Notes: generated by a model not told the origin, from the letters alone. A stretch of 64,000 nucleotides of DNA from Deinococcus sp. QL22 (GCF_023370075.1 NZ_CP097151.1:1-64000), one strand, 5' to 3'. Positions 45,301 through 55,353 are shown, counted from the first letter of the stretch. Made by a program: numbers and translations.

Positions 45301-48300
45301 CGCTGCGTGCCTACCGGGGCGGTGTGCTCCCACACCGGGCGGCGGAACTGCCCTGGTGGCCCCTAAAAGAAGGAGGGGGCGTGGCCCCCAAAGACCTGCT
45401 GTTCTTGGTCAAACACCCAGAGAGTCGGGGTGAAATACAGCGGCTGCGCCAGGCCAGTGGCAAAGACCTGCGGGTCCAAGACGACTTGTTGCCGGAGTTT
45501 GTTGAGGTCTTAGGCGCAGATGTCAGCCGGCTATTGGCCGCGGAAGACCGGCAACGGGAGCGGCTGGCTGAGCTGGCCACCTCGGCCAAGCCGTATTTTG
45601 TGGGCAGCGTTTCTGAATCTGCGCAGACCTGGTTGCGGGCGTTTGATGGCATCCCCCCAGAAGACCTGCCCCTAGTTGGATTACTGCGGGCCTTTGCTGG
45701 ATCCCGTGAAATGCAGGAGCTGCTCCTGCAGAGCGCGGCGCGGCCAGTCTCCGCTCCGCAAGTCGTGCGTCAACTGAGGTTTCTCTATCAGCAGGCTGTG
45801 GGTGCGGACGACCCAGACATTCGAGCGGCGGCTGTGGCGGTGTTCCCGGCGCTCCTGGCCGACGTCAGAGATCAGCGGCAGTCCGCGGCGATGCTGACGT
45901 CCCTGCACCTCCTGAATGCCAGTGGCGAGTGGCGCAAGGTCGACGATCTCACGCGCCACGGAGCTCAACTTGATCCTCATTTCGTCCTGTGTGCCGAGCA
46001 CACGGTGGCGCTCTACGGGCCAGACGCACAGGAACAGGGACAGCTGCCGGTGCAGACTAGCCCGCCGGGCCAGGCGCCGCCCATGACGGCGCTGGTGAAC
46101 GGCGTTCAGGCCCTACGCAGTCACCTGCGAGACTGGGAAAATACGGCCGTTCCCCGCGAGCAGCTCGGTGCATTCCTAGGTCTGCTTGACGGCAATCCCA
46201 AACTGCATGCGGCAGCGGAAGGCTACCTGGCCAACTTCAACCTAGACGTGCTGCGCGAGCAGGCTCTGCGGGACGTTCCACGGGATAAGTTGCCTCACGG
46301 GTTCGATTCGTATCAGGAGATGCTGGGCCGCACGCGCCTTCTGATTACCATGTCTAAGGGCGAGCACCGAACCGTCCCCAATCTGCTGGGCGACCCGTTG
46401 CAGGTGCCCTTTAAAGACGACGCAGGCCTCACGAGCATCTTTACCAAAAAGCATGACGCCCGGCCCTTTCAGTTTGAAGGTGCCTTTATCTACCCAGTCG
46501 ATCTGAAGCCGGTTGACCTCAAGCGGCCAGATCTGGATCTGTCGACCCTGCTGTTTGAATCACTGAAATGGGTGCTGGAGCAGTACCACCGTTTCACGCC
46601 CCCACACCTCCATCAGGAGTTTAGCCGCGTGGTGGACAGCAGCCAGACCACCGTGGCTGCCACCCAGCAGCGCCTGATTAAAGCGGCCTCTCAAACCTGG
46701 GGCAGACAACTGGGGATAGACCGCACGAGTCGGGTGCGGGACATTCTCAATGCCATTGATCAAGCCGACCGCACGGCGGAGCAGGCCCGCGCCCTGCGCA
46801 CAGGTGAAACTGAACGTATAGCAGAACGCCAGATCCGGGCCCTGCAAGACGAACTCAAGGGGCTGGTGGAATCCGATCCCGTCACCCAGCGCGCCCTGCT
46901 GAGCGGCGTCTGTAAAAAAGTGGCTGAGATGCAGTACGTGCCTGACAGCGTGCCCTTCGAGCTGCTGCAAAATGCCGATGACGCCCTCCAAGAATGGCAA
47001 GAGATGGTGGGCGACATTGACGAACGCCGGCAGACCTTCACGCTCGACCTTTCCAGCAAAACCCTGCGCGTCTCCCATTGGGGCCGGCCCGTCAACTTCT
47101 TTTCATTCGGCGACTTTGATGGCAAGAGGCGGGGATTTGACGGCGACCTCGAAAAGATGCTGACCTTGATGTCGTCTGATAAGGAAGCAGGGGTCACGGG
47201 AAAATTCGGTTTGGGGTTCAAGAGCGTCTTTTTGCTCAGCGAGCAGCCCACGGTTAAGAGTGGCCGCCTGGCCTTTACGGTCAAAGGCGGGGTCTACCCA
47301 GTCGTGCCAGACGAGGAACACGTACAAAAGATGCGGGCCTACCTTGAGCGCGTGTCTCCGCCAGGTGTGCTGGACGGCACCTTGGTCGAGTTGCCGCTGG
47401 CCACCTCAGAAGCGGCTGCCGCCGCTGTCCAGCGGTTTATTGATCTGGCTCCTCTGGCGCTGGCCTTCACCCGGGCCATTCGGAAGTTCCAGATTATTGA
47501 AGGCAGCAAAAAGCAGCGGGTGGTGTGGCATGAAACCCCACTGTCAGATCACGTCTCGGCTGTTCAATCTCAGGTGAGCAATGGCAAGGGATTCCGGGCG
47601 CTGGCCCTGCATTCACCAGCAGTGAAACTGCTCATTCCGCTGGACGAGCAGGGGTTTACCACACTTCCTGCGGGCACACCGAACATTTGGGTGACGGGGC
47701 CGACAGGTGAGGTGTTGGGCCTGCCATTTCTGGTCAATGCAGCCTTTCCACTTGATCCCGGCCGGGCCCAGCTCGCCCGCAACGAGAGCTTGGTCAGCGC
47801 GCTGATTCAAACGCTGATCCCAGGGCTGCATGCTGCTTTTGTCTCTCTGCTGAACGAATCTATCCCACCCGAACATCTCTCCTCTACGGTGGGCGCCGCC
47901 ATTTCGACCAAAGCCTCACTCGTGAGAGAGCTCTGGAGTGCTTTGGCCCTCCCCTTGGCCCGGGACAATGACGCCCCCGCGTACCTGACCCTGCGCTCGC
48001 TGCTGTGGGGCACTTCCGGCGCGTACGGCGCCCTGACGCTGCAAGATGAGGTGGTGCCCTCCGGATTGCCAGGTGCGTACCAGACCCTCATTCGGGTCGG
48101 CAATCTCAACTTGAGCACTGTGGACTTTCCCAGCTCCACCCTCGCGCTCCTGAGCAAGCAGTCTGCTTTTCGAAAAGCGTTTCCCCCCGGCACCTTGGTG
48201 GCCAAAGACGTCTCCCGTACCCTGCAGGCCCTGGGCCTGCCTGCCCCCCAACGCACCGTGACGCTGCTCCAGGTGCTGCAACTACTGTTGGCAGATCAAA

Positions 48301-49757
48301 GGATCACGCCGGCGGCAGCACCTTGGCTGCCAGCGGTGTTGACCGATGATGTCCTCAAAACTCTGCGGGAAGACGAGTCCACCGACGAGTGGCTGGACGC
48401 CTTGGCGTTCCTGGCCCAGGACAACCACTACTATCCTGCCCAGACATTATTGATTGGCTCCAGTCAGCAGGCGTCAGACGAGGCTGCGCGCTTCCCTTTC
48501 GCGCCAGAATCCGCCAAGCTATCGGACAGCTATAGCCCTGCAGCATTGCCGCTGTTTCGCCGCTTGCGCGGAGACGCGCCCGCTGCCCAAACGGTGCCTT
48601 GGATCCTCTCGGCACAGGGCAGTGCCAGGCTGGCGGCCCTTCAGTACATCGCAGCCTTGGGGGCATCTCAGCCTGTCTCCATCAGTTTGAGGGAAAAGAT
48701 GGCAGGCAGTTGGCTTGAGTACAGCCGCTTACTGGTTACCGAAGAATGGGGGCAGTTGGGAGAAGATCAGCAGACCGATGTGCTCAATGTGCTGCGTCAG
48801 CTTAAAAAAGCCGCGCCGATGATTGCGGAAACGGTGGCCGATTTTGGTGTAGACGACGAGGCGGAGTTCGAAGAGTTTATCGCGCCAGCTGCAATGCCCA
48901 CTGACACGCTGCAGCGCCTGAGCGAATGGTGGCGCCGAGAAGGCCCCGTGGCCGTGCGCCGGTACAACGAGCGCCTCTATCCCGGCGGAGTGCCTTTTGT
49001 CAGCAGCAGTGATTTTGATGCCGAAGACCCCACCCAGCGGCAGCGTTGGTTGTCGCTCCTTATGCTGGGCAGCTTTCAGTCGATGGGCCGCACTCAACCT
49101 GGAGCCCACCGCAACTTTTTGCGCCTTTGTCAAGACCAAGGCTGGCTTGAACGCTTCAGTCAAGACGGGGCCACAGACGAACACTGGATGGCCACGGTGC
49201 GCGAGTATTTGGGGGGGAATCCAGAAGTCCTTCAGTATTACCAGTGGATGCGCGGCTTCATCGGGTTTTATCAGTTGGGCCAGTGGCTGCCCGAGTATGT
49301 CGAAGTGTTGTTGGGACTGAACCGCCTGCGGGACGGGCAAACGTTGCGAACCATTTTGGCACCCAATGTCAATCCTGCCCTGCAGGGCAGCGGCCTCAGT
49401 GCGCCGCCTCTCACGCGAACCTTGGGGATCGGGGGGCCTTTTGTGATCCGTGAACTGCTGCGCCACCAGGTGCTGACCCATGAAAGCCTCCATTGCCTGG
49501 CCTATGTGCCGACCCGGCGGGTGCGGCTGATGATGGGCGAACTGATGGGGCTCACCTTCCCTGACGAGGCCCATGAGGAAAATTCACGGGCCATCCACGC
49601 TCACTTGGTACAGCGCCTGGGCTCTAAGGCTGCCATCTTTGGCGGTGACTTCGACCTGCCGCTGCAGGCCTTGGCTGGAACCGGCCGAGATGACGTCGAG
49701 GCGGCCGCGCTGCAGCGCACCTTGTTGGGCCGTCCCTTGTTCGGGAGCCACGTGTGA
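42357..49757 (+). CDS. 2466-aa protein with two sacsin-like GHKL ATPase domains
   Basis: Two ATP-binding domains of the HSP90/sacsin (GHKL) type are visible. The first has N-box KEIIQNADDSKANF (about 30-43), NDG at 69-71 and glycine box GKFGLGLKSVF (97-107). The second has FELLQNADDALQEW (from 1534) and GKFGLGFKSVF (from 1615). Both keep the E-x2-Q-N-A-D-D core, so both could bind ATP. The rest is long and helical with no domain I can name. The TTG start has AGGAG eight bases before it. The stop overlaps the helicase start (GTGA). Sacsin-like ATPases of this size occur in bacterial defence islands; the role of this one is not known to me. Confidence 0.85.
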   Translation: MAGFIRSNLTDIKFLRNLFNSETNDLLVLKEIIQNADDSKANFVVIGCTEGIADAEHPLLRAPALFAVNDGPLSQEDAKAIISLGLSTKGGDASTVGKFGLGLKSVFYLSEALFFLDARVPPEDVWPHAHFDILSPWLGGENPFRPEWAAFGAADRTRILARLQQLSLPDGFVIWVPLRRKLDCQVAGNERLAPIIPNYPGDEPFHITPDTVRDVGALLPMMGHVQRISLKPRPAATTPLMKFERLGSTRTAKFKQQAFERSFSGFIQKDQAEAAVYLGTEVLMEDPALIALNTSEYWPTTEVTTPFGDVQEKDPSVPHGAALWQRITGKPGTTAELRGQWSVFLPVEQAFEPQVLEGPDSYTLTLHGYFFLKPDRKSVYTWTSGLLGEQPDSEERMRQHWNGQLATKATLPFVLDGLSKITLDVADRWVGELTARLRNSPLGQDHLEALTSKHQWARIWQEGAFRWTLVNPQVRFLPLPDEPDLLAWLPSLPELAQEYALRDDSSANFIRRENRLRWPLELTKQLFEQLNFTALLEQPAQMRLLGTLLPHLPRHDLTADLLLHLRAAFHTATPALLIRHKSEVANLLLALLPSRTINLPAEGLSPDLVQRLMQARVSVLLVPNGYAAQPDPKRLTGTDAQVLLDCIRDAEDIAPVLRFLSRQMQDPATLEQLTEDRPLLPTLLGSAGTGPWLTPRQAKVYAEQARIFRQQRDDAALLSHLQDVLGDEPLYLVESRVVDALELESIPRLSTAAALLTVRQAKTLGPVSSRLALLQRLMEASTTITDRVENREVLRLLLHGEVSHTSDLDTPLLIGDGKKDVWWRVASLTSAYSPLGWSVVTERVDFLTPRSMAQLRVVRSDASSLTTLLAAAPHTFPGSVLTADERRQVILELDDSLLKQLPVFETQTRQLISISPGVHVAGGFSVSEALEQWVTLLALPEDDHVLRRRLERLAPPLSPVHVWEYLQNEPQPWEHWQALGEALRAYRGGVLPHRAAELPWWPLKEGGGVAPKDLLFLVKHPESRGEIQRLRQASGKDLRVQDDLLPEFVEVLGADVSRLLAAEDRQRERLAELATSAKPYFVGSVSESAQTWLRAFDGIPPEDLPLVGLLRAFAGSREMQELLLQSAARPVSAPQVVRQLRFLYQQAVGADDPDIRAAAVAVFPALLADVRDQRQSAAMLTSLHLLNASGEWRKVDDLTRHGAQLDPHFVLCAEHTVALYGPDAQEQGQLPVQTSPPGQAPPMTALVNGVQALRSHLRDWENTAVPREQLGAFLGLLDGNPKLHAAAEGYLANFNLDVLREQALRDVPRDKLPHGFDSYQEMLGRTRLLITMSKGEHRTVPNLLGDPLQVPFKDDAGLTSIFTKKHDARPFQFEGAFIYPVDLKPVDLKRPDLDLSTLLFESLKWVLEQYHRFTPPHLHQEFSRVVDSSQTTVAATQQRLIKAASQTWGRQLGIDRTSRVRDILNAIDQADRTAEQARALRTGETERIAERQIRALQDELKGLVESDPVTQRALLSGVCKKVAEMQYVPDSVPFELLQNADDALQEWQEMVGDIDERRQTFTLDLSSKTLRVSHWGRPVNFFSFGDFDGKRRGFDGDLEKMLTLMSSDKEAGVTGKFGLGFKSVFLLSEQPTVKSGRLAFTVKGGVYPVVPDEEHVQKMRAYLERVSPPGVLDGTLVELPLATSEAAAAAVQRFIDLAPLALAFTRAIRKFQIIEGSKKQRVVWHETPLSDHVSAVQSQVSNGKGFRALALHSPAVKLLIPLDEQGFTTLPAGTPNIWVTGPTGEVLGLPFLVNAAFPLDPGRAQLARNESLVSALIQTLIPGLHAAFVSLLNESIPPEHLSSTVGAAISTKASLVRELWSALALPLARDNDAPAYLTLRSLLWGTSGAYGALTLQDEVVPSGLPGAYQTLIRVGNLNLSTVDFPSSTLALLSKQSAFRKAFPPGTLVAKDVSRTLQALGLPAPQRTVTLLQVLQLLLADQRITPAAAPWLPAVLTDDVLKTLREDESTDEWLDALAFLAQDNHYYPAQTLLIGSSQQASDEAARFPFAPESAKLSDSYSPAALPLFRRLRGDAPAAQTVPWILSAQGSARLAALQYIAALGASQPVSISLREKMAGSWLEYSRLLVTEEWGQLGEDQQTDVLNVLRQLKKAAPMIAETVADFGVDDEAEFEEFIAPAAMPTDTLQRLSEWWRREGPVAVRRYNERLYPGGVPFVSSSDFDAEDPTQRQRWLSLLMLGSFQSMGRTQPGAHRNFLRLCQDQGWLERFSQDGATDEHWMATVREYLGGNPEVLQYYQWMRGFIGFYQLGQWLPEYVEVLLGLNRLRDGQTLRTILAPNVNPALQGSGLSAPPLTRTLGIGGPFVIRELLRHQVLTHESLHCLAYVPTRRVRLMMGELMGLTFPDEAHEENSRAIHAHLVQRLGSKAAIFGGDFDLPLQALAGTGRDDVEAAALQRTLLGRPLFGSHV

Positions 49758-52402
49758 ATCTGAAGCGGGGAGACCAGGTCGCGCACCGGGAGCATGGGGT
49801 TGGGCAAGTCATGATGGTGGAAGACACTACCGCAGTGGTGCGCTTCGACACGGTTATTCACGAAGTGCTGCTTACTGAACTCAATCTGCGGCGGACGGCC
49901 TTACAAGCGTTGCAATTGGGGGTCGTTGCCCCAGCGGCCGAAACGCAGCTGCGGGTGCAAGCGGAGCTGATCGCTAGCCTGAACGACGCCTGGGGCGTCT
50001 TTTCACGGTCGAGGATTGCGCTGCTGCCGCACCAGCTGTGGGTGTGTCATCAGGTACTGAACACCTGGCCTCCGCGCTGGCTGATTGCCGACGATGTGGG
50101 GCTGGGCAAAACCATTGAGGCCGGCCTGATTCTGTGGCCGCTGCTGAGCCGCAGGCAGGTCACGCGCCTGCTGATCATCGCGCCCGCGGCCCTAACGGCG
50201 CAGTGGCAGGAGCGGATGAAAGCCATGTTCGACATCCGGCTGACGATCTATGACCCAGGTCAAGACCGCCCCAACGCCAAGGCAGGCACGACGTATTGGG
50301 ACATCCATCAACAGGTAATCGCGTCTCTACAAACCCTGCGGGATGACCGAGACGACAAGCACGCCCGCCTGTTGGCGGCCGATGGGTGGGATCTGGTGCT
50401 CGTGGATGAGGCGCATCACCTCAACGTTGATGAGGTGACGGGTGCAACGCTCGGTTACCAATTGCTGCGGAAACTGCAGGACGCAGGCAAAATCAATGGG
50501 CTGGTCTTCTTCACCGCCACGCCGCACCGGGGGAAGGATTACGGCTTCTTGTCTTTGCTCCATCTCCTGCGCAGCGACCTGTTCGATCCCGAACTGGACT
50601 TGGGCCCTCAACTGCCCCGGTTGGCTCAAGTGGTAATCCGCAACAACAAGCAGCTCGTCACCGATCTTCAGGGCCGGCGGCTGTTTCAGCCTCCCATCGT
50701 GGCCAGCGAGGAGTACAGCTATTCTTCAGAAGAAGCAGAGTTCTATGCCAAATTGACCGAGTTTATTGCGACTGGGCAAGCTTACGCGGCCACCTTGGGC
50801 AATACCTCCAACGGTCAGGCGGTTATGCTCGTGCTGATTGCTCTTCAAAAGCTCGCTTCTAGTTCTGTCGCCGCTTTGCGGCGGGCCCTGCGCGGCCGGC
50901 AGCAGCGGGTGACCCAGCAAATCAAAAATGCCCAAGCTGGAGCGGCCGCCTACCAAGCGCTGCTGGAAGCTGGAGACGGCGACGCGCTCAGTGCAGCTGA
51001 AGAAGCGCTGGGGGACTGGGGGGGCGGCCTGCTCTTGATGGAAAATGAGCGGGTTCACCTTGAGGAGCTACTCATACTGGCCAACCGGGTCAAGGTCGAG
51101 ACCAAGATTCAAGCGGTGTTGCTGGCCCTAGAAACGCGGTTTCAAGACCGTTCCGTCTTGTTCTTTACGGAATACAAGGCCACACAGTCCCTGCTGCTCG
51201 GCGCGCTCACCGAACGCTACGGTTCGGGCAGCGTGACGTTTATCAATGGAGATGGACGCGCTGAAGACGTGCGGGGGCAGACGCTGACCATGCGGCGAGA
51301 GCGGGCGGCGGAACTGTTCAATTCAGGTGAGGTGCGCTTCTTGGTGGCCACTGAAGCGGCGGGTGAAGGCATTGACCTTCAGCAGCACTGTCACACCCTA
51401 ATTCATGTCGATTTGCCGTGGAATCCCATGCGCCTCCACCAACGGGTGGGTCGGCTCAACCGCTATGGACAGACCAAACAGGTCGAAGTCCTCTCCTTGC
51501 GCAATCCCGGCACAGTGGAAGCCCGCATTTGGGACAAACTCAACAACAAGATCAATGCCATCATGCGGGCCTTTGAACATGTGATGGAAGAACCTGAAGA
51601 CCTGTTGCAATTGGTGCTGGGCATGACTTCACCCAAAGTTTTCCAGACTATGTTCAGTGGCGCTGGACGAGTTGACCGTCAACATTTGGACGGGTGGTTT
51701 GACCGCCAGACAGCGCAGTTCGGAGGCAAGGACGTGCTGGAAGTGGTGCAAAATCTCGTCGGACACAGTGCGAGCTTTGATTACGGCCAAGTGAGTGCCC
51801 TCATTCCACGGGTCGACCTCCCGGATTTGCTTCCGTTTTTTAGGGCGTCGTTGCGGCACAACCACCGCCTGCTGGAGCAGCAAGGCAACACACTGTCATT
51901 CAAAACCCCGGAAGCTTGGCTAGAAGAGCTGGGGGTGCGCCGCAGTTATAAACAGCTGGCCTTTGAGCGCGCCGCTGGAAACGATGATGTGGCGGGTATC
52001 GGTCATAAGGTGATTGACGCGGCTGTGGCCCAAGCCCGGCAGTTTCAGGGCAGTGTGGCGGTGGCCCGCTGGACAGGATTGGCAGGGGCACTGTATGTCT
52101 ACCGGGTTTCCGACCGCGTCACCGCGACACCCAACGTGCGCCGAACCCTGGTCGGGCGATTGATGGGAGAGGAGTGCCGGTGGCTGCGGGACTGGGAACT
52201 GTTGAAGCTGCTCAACGAGATGAAGCCAGAACGGAGCGGCGAGCCTCAAGCAGCCAGTGCGCTGAGCACGTTGGCGGCCAGCGTCGAAGCGGAGCAGAGC
52301 AAGTTAGCGGATTTCTTGCCCGAGTTGCAGCTCAACTACTCAGCACCTACCATTGAACCTTACGCTGTCTTCGTGCCGCACCTCTCCAGCGCTGAGGGGT
52401 AA
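49754..52402 (+). CDS. SNF2/RapA-like helicase
   Basis: This 882-aa superfamily 2 ATPase has motif I DVGLGKT (114-120), motif II DEAH (218-221), and motif VI HQRVGRLNRYGQ (from 562), the spacing of RapA-like SNF2 enzymes such as DrmD of DISARM. An SH3/CarD-like domain at residues 1-45 (KRGDQVAHREHGVGQVM) may bind nucleic acid or protein. SNF2 enzymes translocate on duplex DNA and strip or remodel bound proteins. The GTG start overlaps the preceding stop by 4 nt, so the helicase is coupled to the dual-GHKL protein and they likely act as one machine. No methyltransferase or nuclease gene is adjacent. Confidence 0.88.
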   Translation: MNLKRGDQVAHREHGVGQVMMVEDTTAVVRFDTVIHEVLLTELNLRRTALQALQLGVVAPAAETQLRVQAELIASLNDAWGVFSRSRIALLPHQLWVCHQVLNTWPPRWLIADDVGLGKTIEAGLILWPLLSRRQVTRLLIIAPAALTAQWQERMKAMFDIRLTIYDPGQDRPNAKAGTTYWDIHQQVIASLQTLRDDRDDKHARLLAADGWDLVLVDEAHHLNVDEVTGATLGYQLLRKLQDAGKINGLVFFTATPHRGKDYGFLSLLHLLRSDLFDPELDLGPQLPRLAQVVIRNNKQLVTDLQGRRLFQPPIVASEEYSYSSEEAEFYAKLTEFIATGQAYAATLGNTSNGQAVMLVLIALQKLASSSVAALRRALRGRQQRVTQQIKNAQAGAAAYQALLEAGDGDALSAAEEALGDWGGGLLLMENERVHLEELLILANRVKVETKIQAVLLALETRFQDRSVLFFTEYKATQSLLLGALTERYGSGSVTFINGDGRAEDVRGQTLTMRRERAAELFNSGEVRFLVATEAAGEGIDLQQHCHTLIHVDLPWNPMRLHQRVGRLNRYGQTKQVEVLSLRNPGTVEARIWDKLNNKINAIMRAFEHVMEEPEDLLQLVLGMTSPKVFQTMFSGAGRVDRQHLDGWFDRQTAQFGGKDVLEVVQNLVGHSASFDYGQVSALIPRVDLPDLLPFFRASLRHNHRLLEQQGNTLSFKTPEAWLEELGVRRSYKQLAFERAAGNDDVAGIGHKVIDAAVAQARQFQGSVAVARWTGLAGALYVYRVSDRVTATPNVRRTLVGRLMGEECRWLRDWELLKLLNEMKPERSGEPQAASALSTLAASVEAEQSKLADFLPELQLNYSAPTIEPYAVFVPHLSSAEG

Positions 52403-52660
52403 TCTCATTTTCAATCACCGGATCGCTCAGTACCCTCAACAGTGTTGATCCACTCAGTGCGGCTGTTAGAATCGTTCCCGTTCCGCACCCTGATTGGACA
52501 GCAGCCTTTTATGCTGGGCCTAGGTAGTTCAACTCCAACCGCGGCACGATCAAAGAATTATGATTCTGACTAAATTCATGATTCAACAGTTCTCGCAAAT
52601 CCTTCATCCTATTGATAACGGCGAAAGTGGGGAACGCTAGACTGTGGGTGTGACACTTCC

Positions 52661-52951
52661 TTGAAAGCTGCCTACGAATGGCACCAAGGCCAGTATCGCA
52701 AGGTCCCCAACGGCGAACCAGAAACCATTCCGTACATTTCGCATGTGTTGGGGGTGGCGTCCATCGCCCTGGAGTTCGGTGCGACCGAAACGGAAGCCAT
52801 CGCGGCCCTCCTGCATGACGCCCTGGAGGTCGGTCGCCCCAGGCTGGGATGGGTGGACAGCTCTCCCCTGATCTGCCCAGGAGGGCTCAGCCCCACACCT
52901 GCCAGATCGAGTCAGATGATGCCTCGGCACTGTCGGCACCTGATGTGCTGA
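52661..52951 (+). pseudogene. Truncated HD-domain phosphohydrolase
   Basis: The first about 55 residues match small HD hydrolases of the RelA/SpoT-like type: EWHQGQYRK, then YISHVLGVASIALEFGA with the first metal His, then IAALLHDALE with the HD pair. After about 52832 the similarity ends and the frame becomes unrelated sequence, so the rest of the catalytic domain is missing. The likely original start lies a few codons upstream in another frame. It is a fragment. Confidence 0.55.
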
Positions 52952-53592
52952 TCACTCCCACATCCTTAACGGAGGCCTTCCTGCTCCGGCTCTGGGGTGT
53001 CCATCAGGATCAGTCCGCCAGAAGCTGGGCCTGCCTCTTCCAATCGCCGTGCCCCTGGTCCTCCTTCGGGGTGACCATCATCCCCGTGCGTCTGGTAGAG
53101 CTTGATGAACTTCGCGCAGCCGTTATTAACCTGCTCTTTAGTGGCGCCAGGCTTCAGGTACGTCTTGGGCTTGCTGGCAGCCTTCGTCAGGCCCAGCGTG
53201 GCCATCGCCTCGTCCCCACACCACAGGAACCGCCTCGGCCTTGACGTCACCGTACTGCCAGCTCTCAGGGGCGTGGGACGCGCCGTGCAGATCGCTGCCG
53301 ATGGCGCAGACACTGGCGAACGTCGGCAGCGCTGAGGCCGCCTGTAGACTGCCAGCCCAGTACCAGCCGTTCTTGAGTAGCCCTTTGAGCGGCGCTCAAG
53401 TTGTCGAGCGGCGCTTGACCGGCGTACTCCCATTGAAGGCAGGTACGTCAGGCAGGCGGATGCTGCGACACGCGTTCAAGGATGCGCTTCCTCCGCGGCC
53501 GGCTGGGCTGACGGCATGGCTCTCAGGCCTATTCAAGTGGATGTGACTCTGCATGCAAGCCACCATGTGGGGGTGCTTTATAGTGGCGGGCA
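52952..53592. other. Gene-poor stretch with protein-like fragments
   Basis: A minus-strand frame (52966 to about 53270) contains a protein-like piece (GATKEQVNNGCAKFIKLYQT) without a start or family. A short imperfect direct repeat (GAGCGGCGCT at 53388 and again about 20 bp on) lies near 53400. I see no intact gene, RNA gene or insertion sequence. Confidence 0.4.
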
Positions 53593-55353
53593 ATGTCCGA
53601 CTCTGGCCTCTCGACGCCTGCCACACTGTCGGATGAAGTGATCCGGCTGCGTGAGGCCCTGGCGGCCGCTCAGCAACAGAACGAGGTGCTGTCCACCTTC
53701 GTGGCCCTGAGTGAGGCCGCGGCCACCACCGATGACGTGACCGCGCTGGCGCGCCACGTCGGGGGCGTGCTTCGCCGCAACATCCCCAACCTGTTGGCGG
53801 TCTACTTCACGTGCCAGGGCGAGCGCTGGGAGGCCGATGTGGTCAGCGACGCGGTCCCCCCTGAGTTCATGGTGCTGCTCCGGTCTGGGCTGCCCCTGGA
53901 CACGCCGTTCCTGGCCCAGACGGTGGCCGCCCGCACGCCGCAGTTCTTTGACCACTGGAACTCGGCAGAGCAGGGCATGCCGTATGCCGAGCAGTTCCAG
54001 GCGGCGGGCGTGGCGCCGTTCTTCCAGGGGCATCAGCCTGCTGCACTGCTCGTGGTGGGCCTGGTGGGTCAGGCCGTGTGGACCGCGCAGCAGCGGCAAC
54101 TGTTCACGGCGGTGTATCGGGCGCTGTACAGCGCTCAGCAGCGTAAAGCCCTGGGCCAGGAACAGCAGCGCGCCCTGGAAGCGTTCATGACGCTGACCGA
54201 GGCCATCGGCCTGGAGACGGACCGGGTCCAACTGGCGGAGCGGGCCAGCGAATTGTTCCTGGCCTCCATGCCGGACTGGTCCACCGGCTACTACGAATGG
54301 AACGGCAGGTTGTGGCGGGCGCGGCATACCAACGTGCCCGACCCCGTCCTGCGCGACGCGCTGTTCGCGGGCATACCGGCGTCCACCCGTGGTCTGTCTG
54401 AGGCCGTGGAGACCAGGGGGCCAGTGTTCTTTGACCGGTTGGGGGCCCACGACGAGCTCGTCGCGGGGGCCGGGTCCTCCCTTGCGGCGGCCTTTATCCC
54501 GTACTTCCGGGACGGTCAGCCAGTGGCCATGTTCGCCATCAGCAGTGAGCAGTATCAGATGTGGCTACCTGAGGACCGGGCCCTGTTCGAGGCTGTCGGC
54601 CGCAGTCTGGGGCTGGGGCTGGAACGGGCTTGGCAAGCCCAGGATCTAGAGGAGCAACGCGGCGAGTTGCAGGCGGCCAACGAGGACCTCGAAGCGTTCG
54701 CCTACAGCGTTTCGCATGACCTGCGGACTCCCGTGCGGCACGTCAAGGGTTTTACCGAGTTGGGCCGCCGCGCCATGGCCCAGGGGCAACTGGACAAAGT
54801 GGAGCGTGCCTTCCAGGTCATGGAGGGGGCCGCCGATCAGATGAACCGCATGATTGACGCGATGCTGGCCCTATCGCACAGCACCCTGCAACCGCTGGCC
54901 CAGGCCAAGGTCAACCTAAGCGCACTGGTAGACCAGGCCCGCCAGGATGTCGCAGACGAGAGCGGGGGCCGCCAGATCGAGTGGTATGTGGCGCCGCTGC
55001 CGCAGGTCACGGGGGACGCGGCGACCTTACAGCAGGTGCTGACCAACCTGCTGAGCAACGCCGTGAAGTTCACCCGCATCCGTGAGCGGGCGGTCATCGA
55101 AATCGGTGCGCAGGCAGGAGATGAGGCGTGGACGGTGTGGGTGCGCGACAACGGGGTGGGCTTCGAGCCAGCGTACGCAGACCGGCTGTTCAGCCCCTTT
55201 CAGCGCCTGCACGGGCAGAGCGAGTTCGAGGGCACGGGCGTCGGGCTGGCGACCGTGCGCCGCATCATCGTGCGCCATGGAGGCCGCATCTGGGCGGACA
55301 GCGTGCCAGGGCAAGGCACCACGTTCTCATTCACGCTGCCCCACGTCCGCTGA
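53593..55353 (+). CDS. Sensor histidine kinase with two GAF domains
   Basis: This 586-aa kinase has no signal peptide or membrane segment, so it is probably cytoplasmic. Residues about 45-180 and 200-345 resemble two GAF sensor domains. A short coiled coil then leads to the HisKA H-box FAYSVSHDLRTPVRH with H375, and to a GHKL ATPase with LLSNAVKFT (N-box), VRDNGVGF (G1) and GVGLATVRRI (G2). The H-box type is that of bacteriophytochrome-like kinases, which are common in Deinococcus, but the chromophore-binding PAS-GAF core is not evident. There is no response regulator gene nearby, so it is an orphan. It converges on recA. Confidence 0.88.
   Translation: MSDSGLSTPATLSDEVIRLREALAAAQQQNEVLSTFVALSEAAATTDDVTALARHVGGVLRRNIPNLLAVYFTCQGERWEADVVSDAVPPEFMVLLRSGLPLDTPFLAQTVAARTPQFFDHWNSAEQGMPYAEQFQAAGVAPFFQGHQPAALLVVGLVGQAVWTAQQRQLFTAVYRALYSAQQRKALGQEQQRALEAFMTLTEAIGLETDRVQLAERASELFLASMPDWSTGYYEWNGRLWRARHTNVPDPVLRDALFAGIPASTRGLSEAVETRGPVFFDRLGAHDELVAGAGSSLAAAFIPYFRDGQPVAMFAISSEQYQMWLPEDRALFEAVGRSLGLGLERAWQAQDLEEQRGELQAANEDLEAFAYSVSHDLRTPVRHVKGFTELGRRAMAQGQLDKVERAFQVMEGAADQMNRMIDAMLALSHSTLQPLAQAKVNLSALVDQARQDVADESGGRQIEWYVAPLPQVTGDAATLQQVLTNLLSNAVKFTRIRERAVIEIGAQAGDEAWTVWVRDNGVGFEPAYADRLFSPFQRLHGQSEFEGTGVGLATVRRIIVRHGGRIWADSVPGQGTTFSFTLPHVR

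Noticed and set aside
40942..52402. A complete DISARM system (DUF1998 relic plus SNF2 helicase)
   Set aside because: No drmA, drmC or DISARM methylase is present, the DUF1998 gene is broken, and the SNF2 gene is coupled to the GHKL giant.
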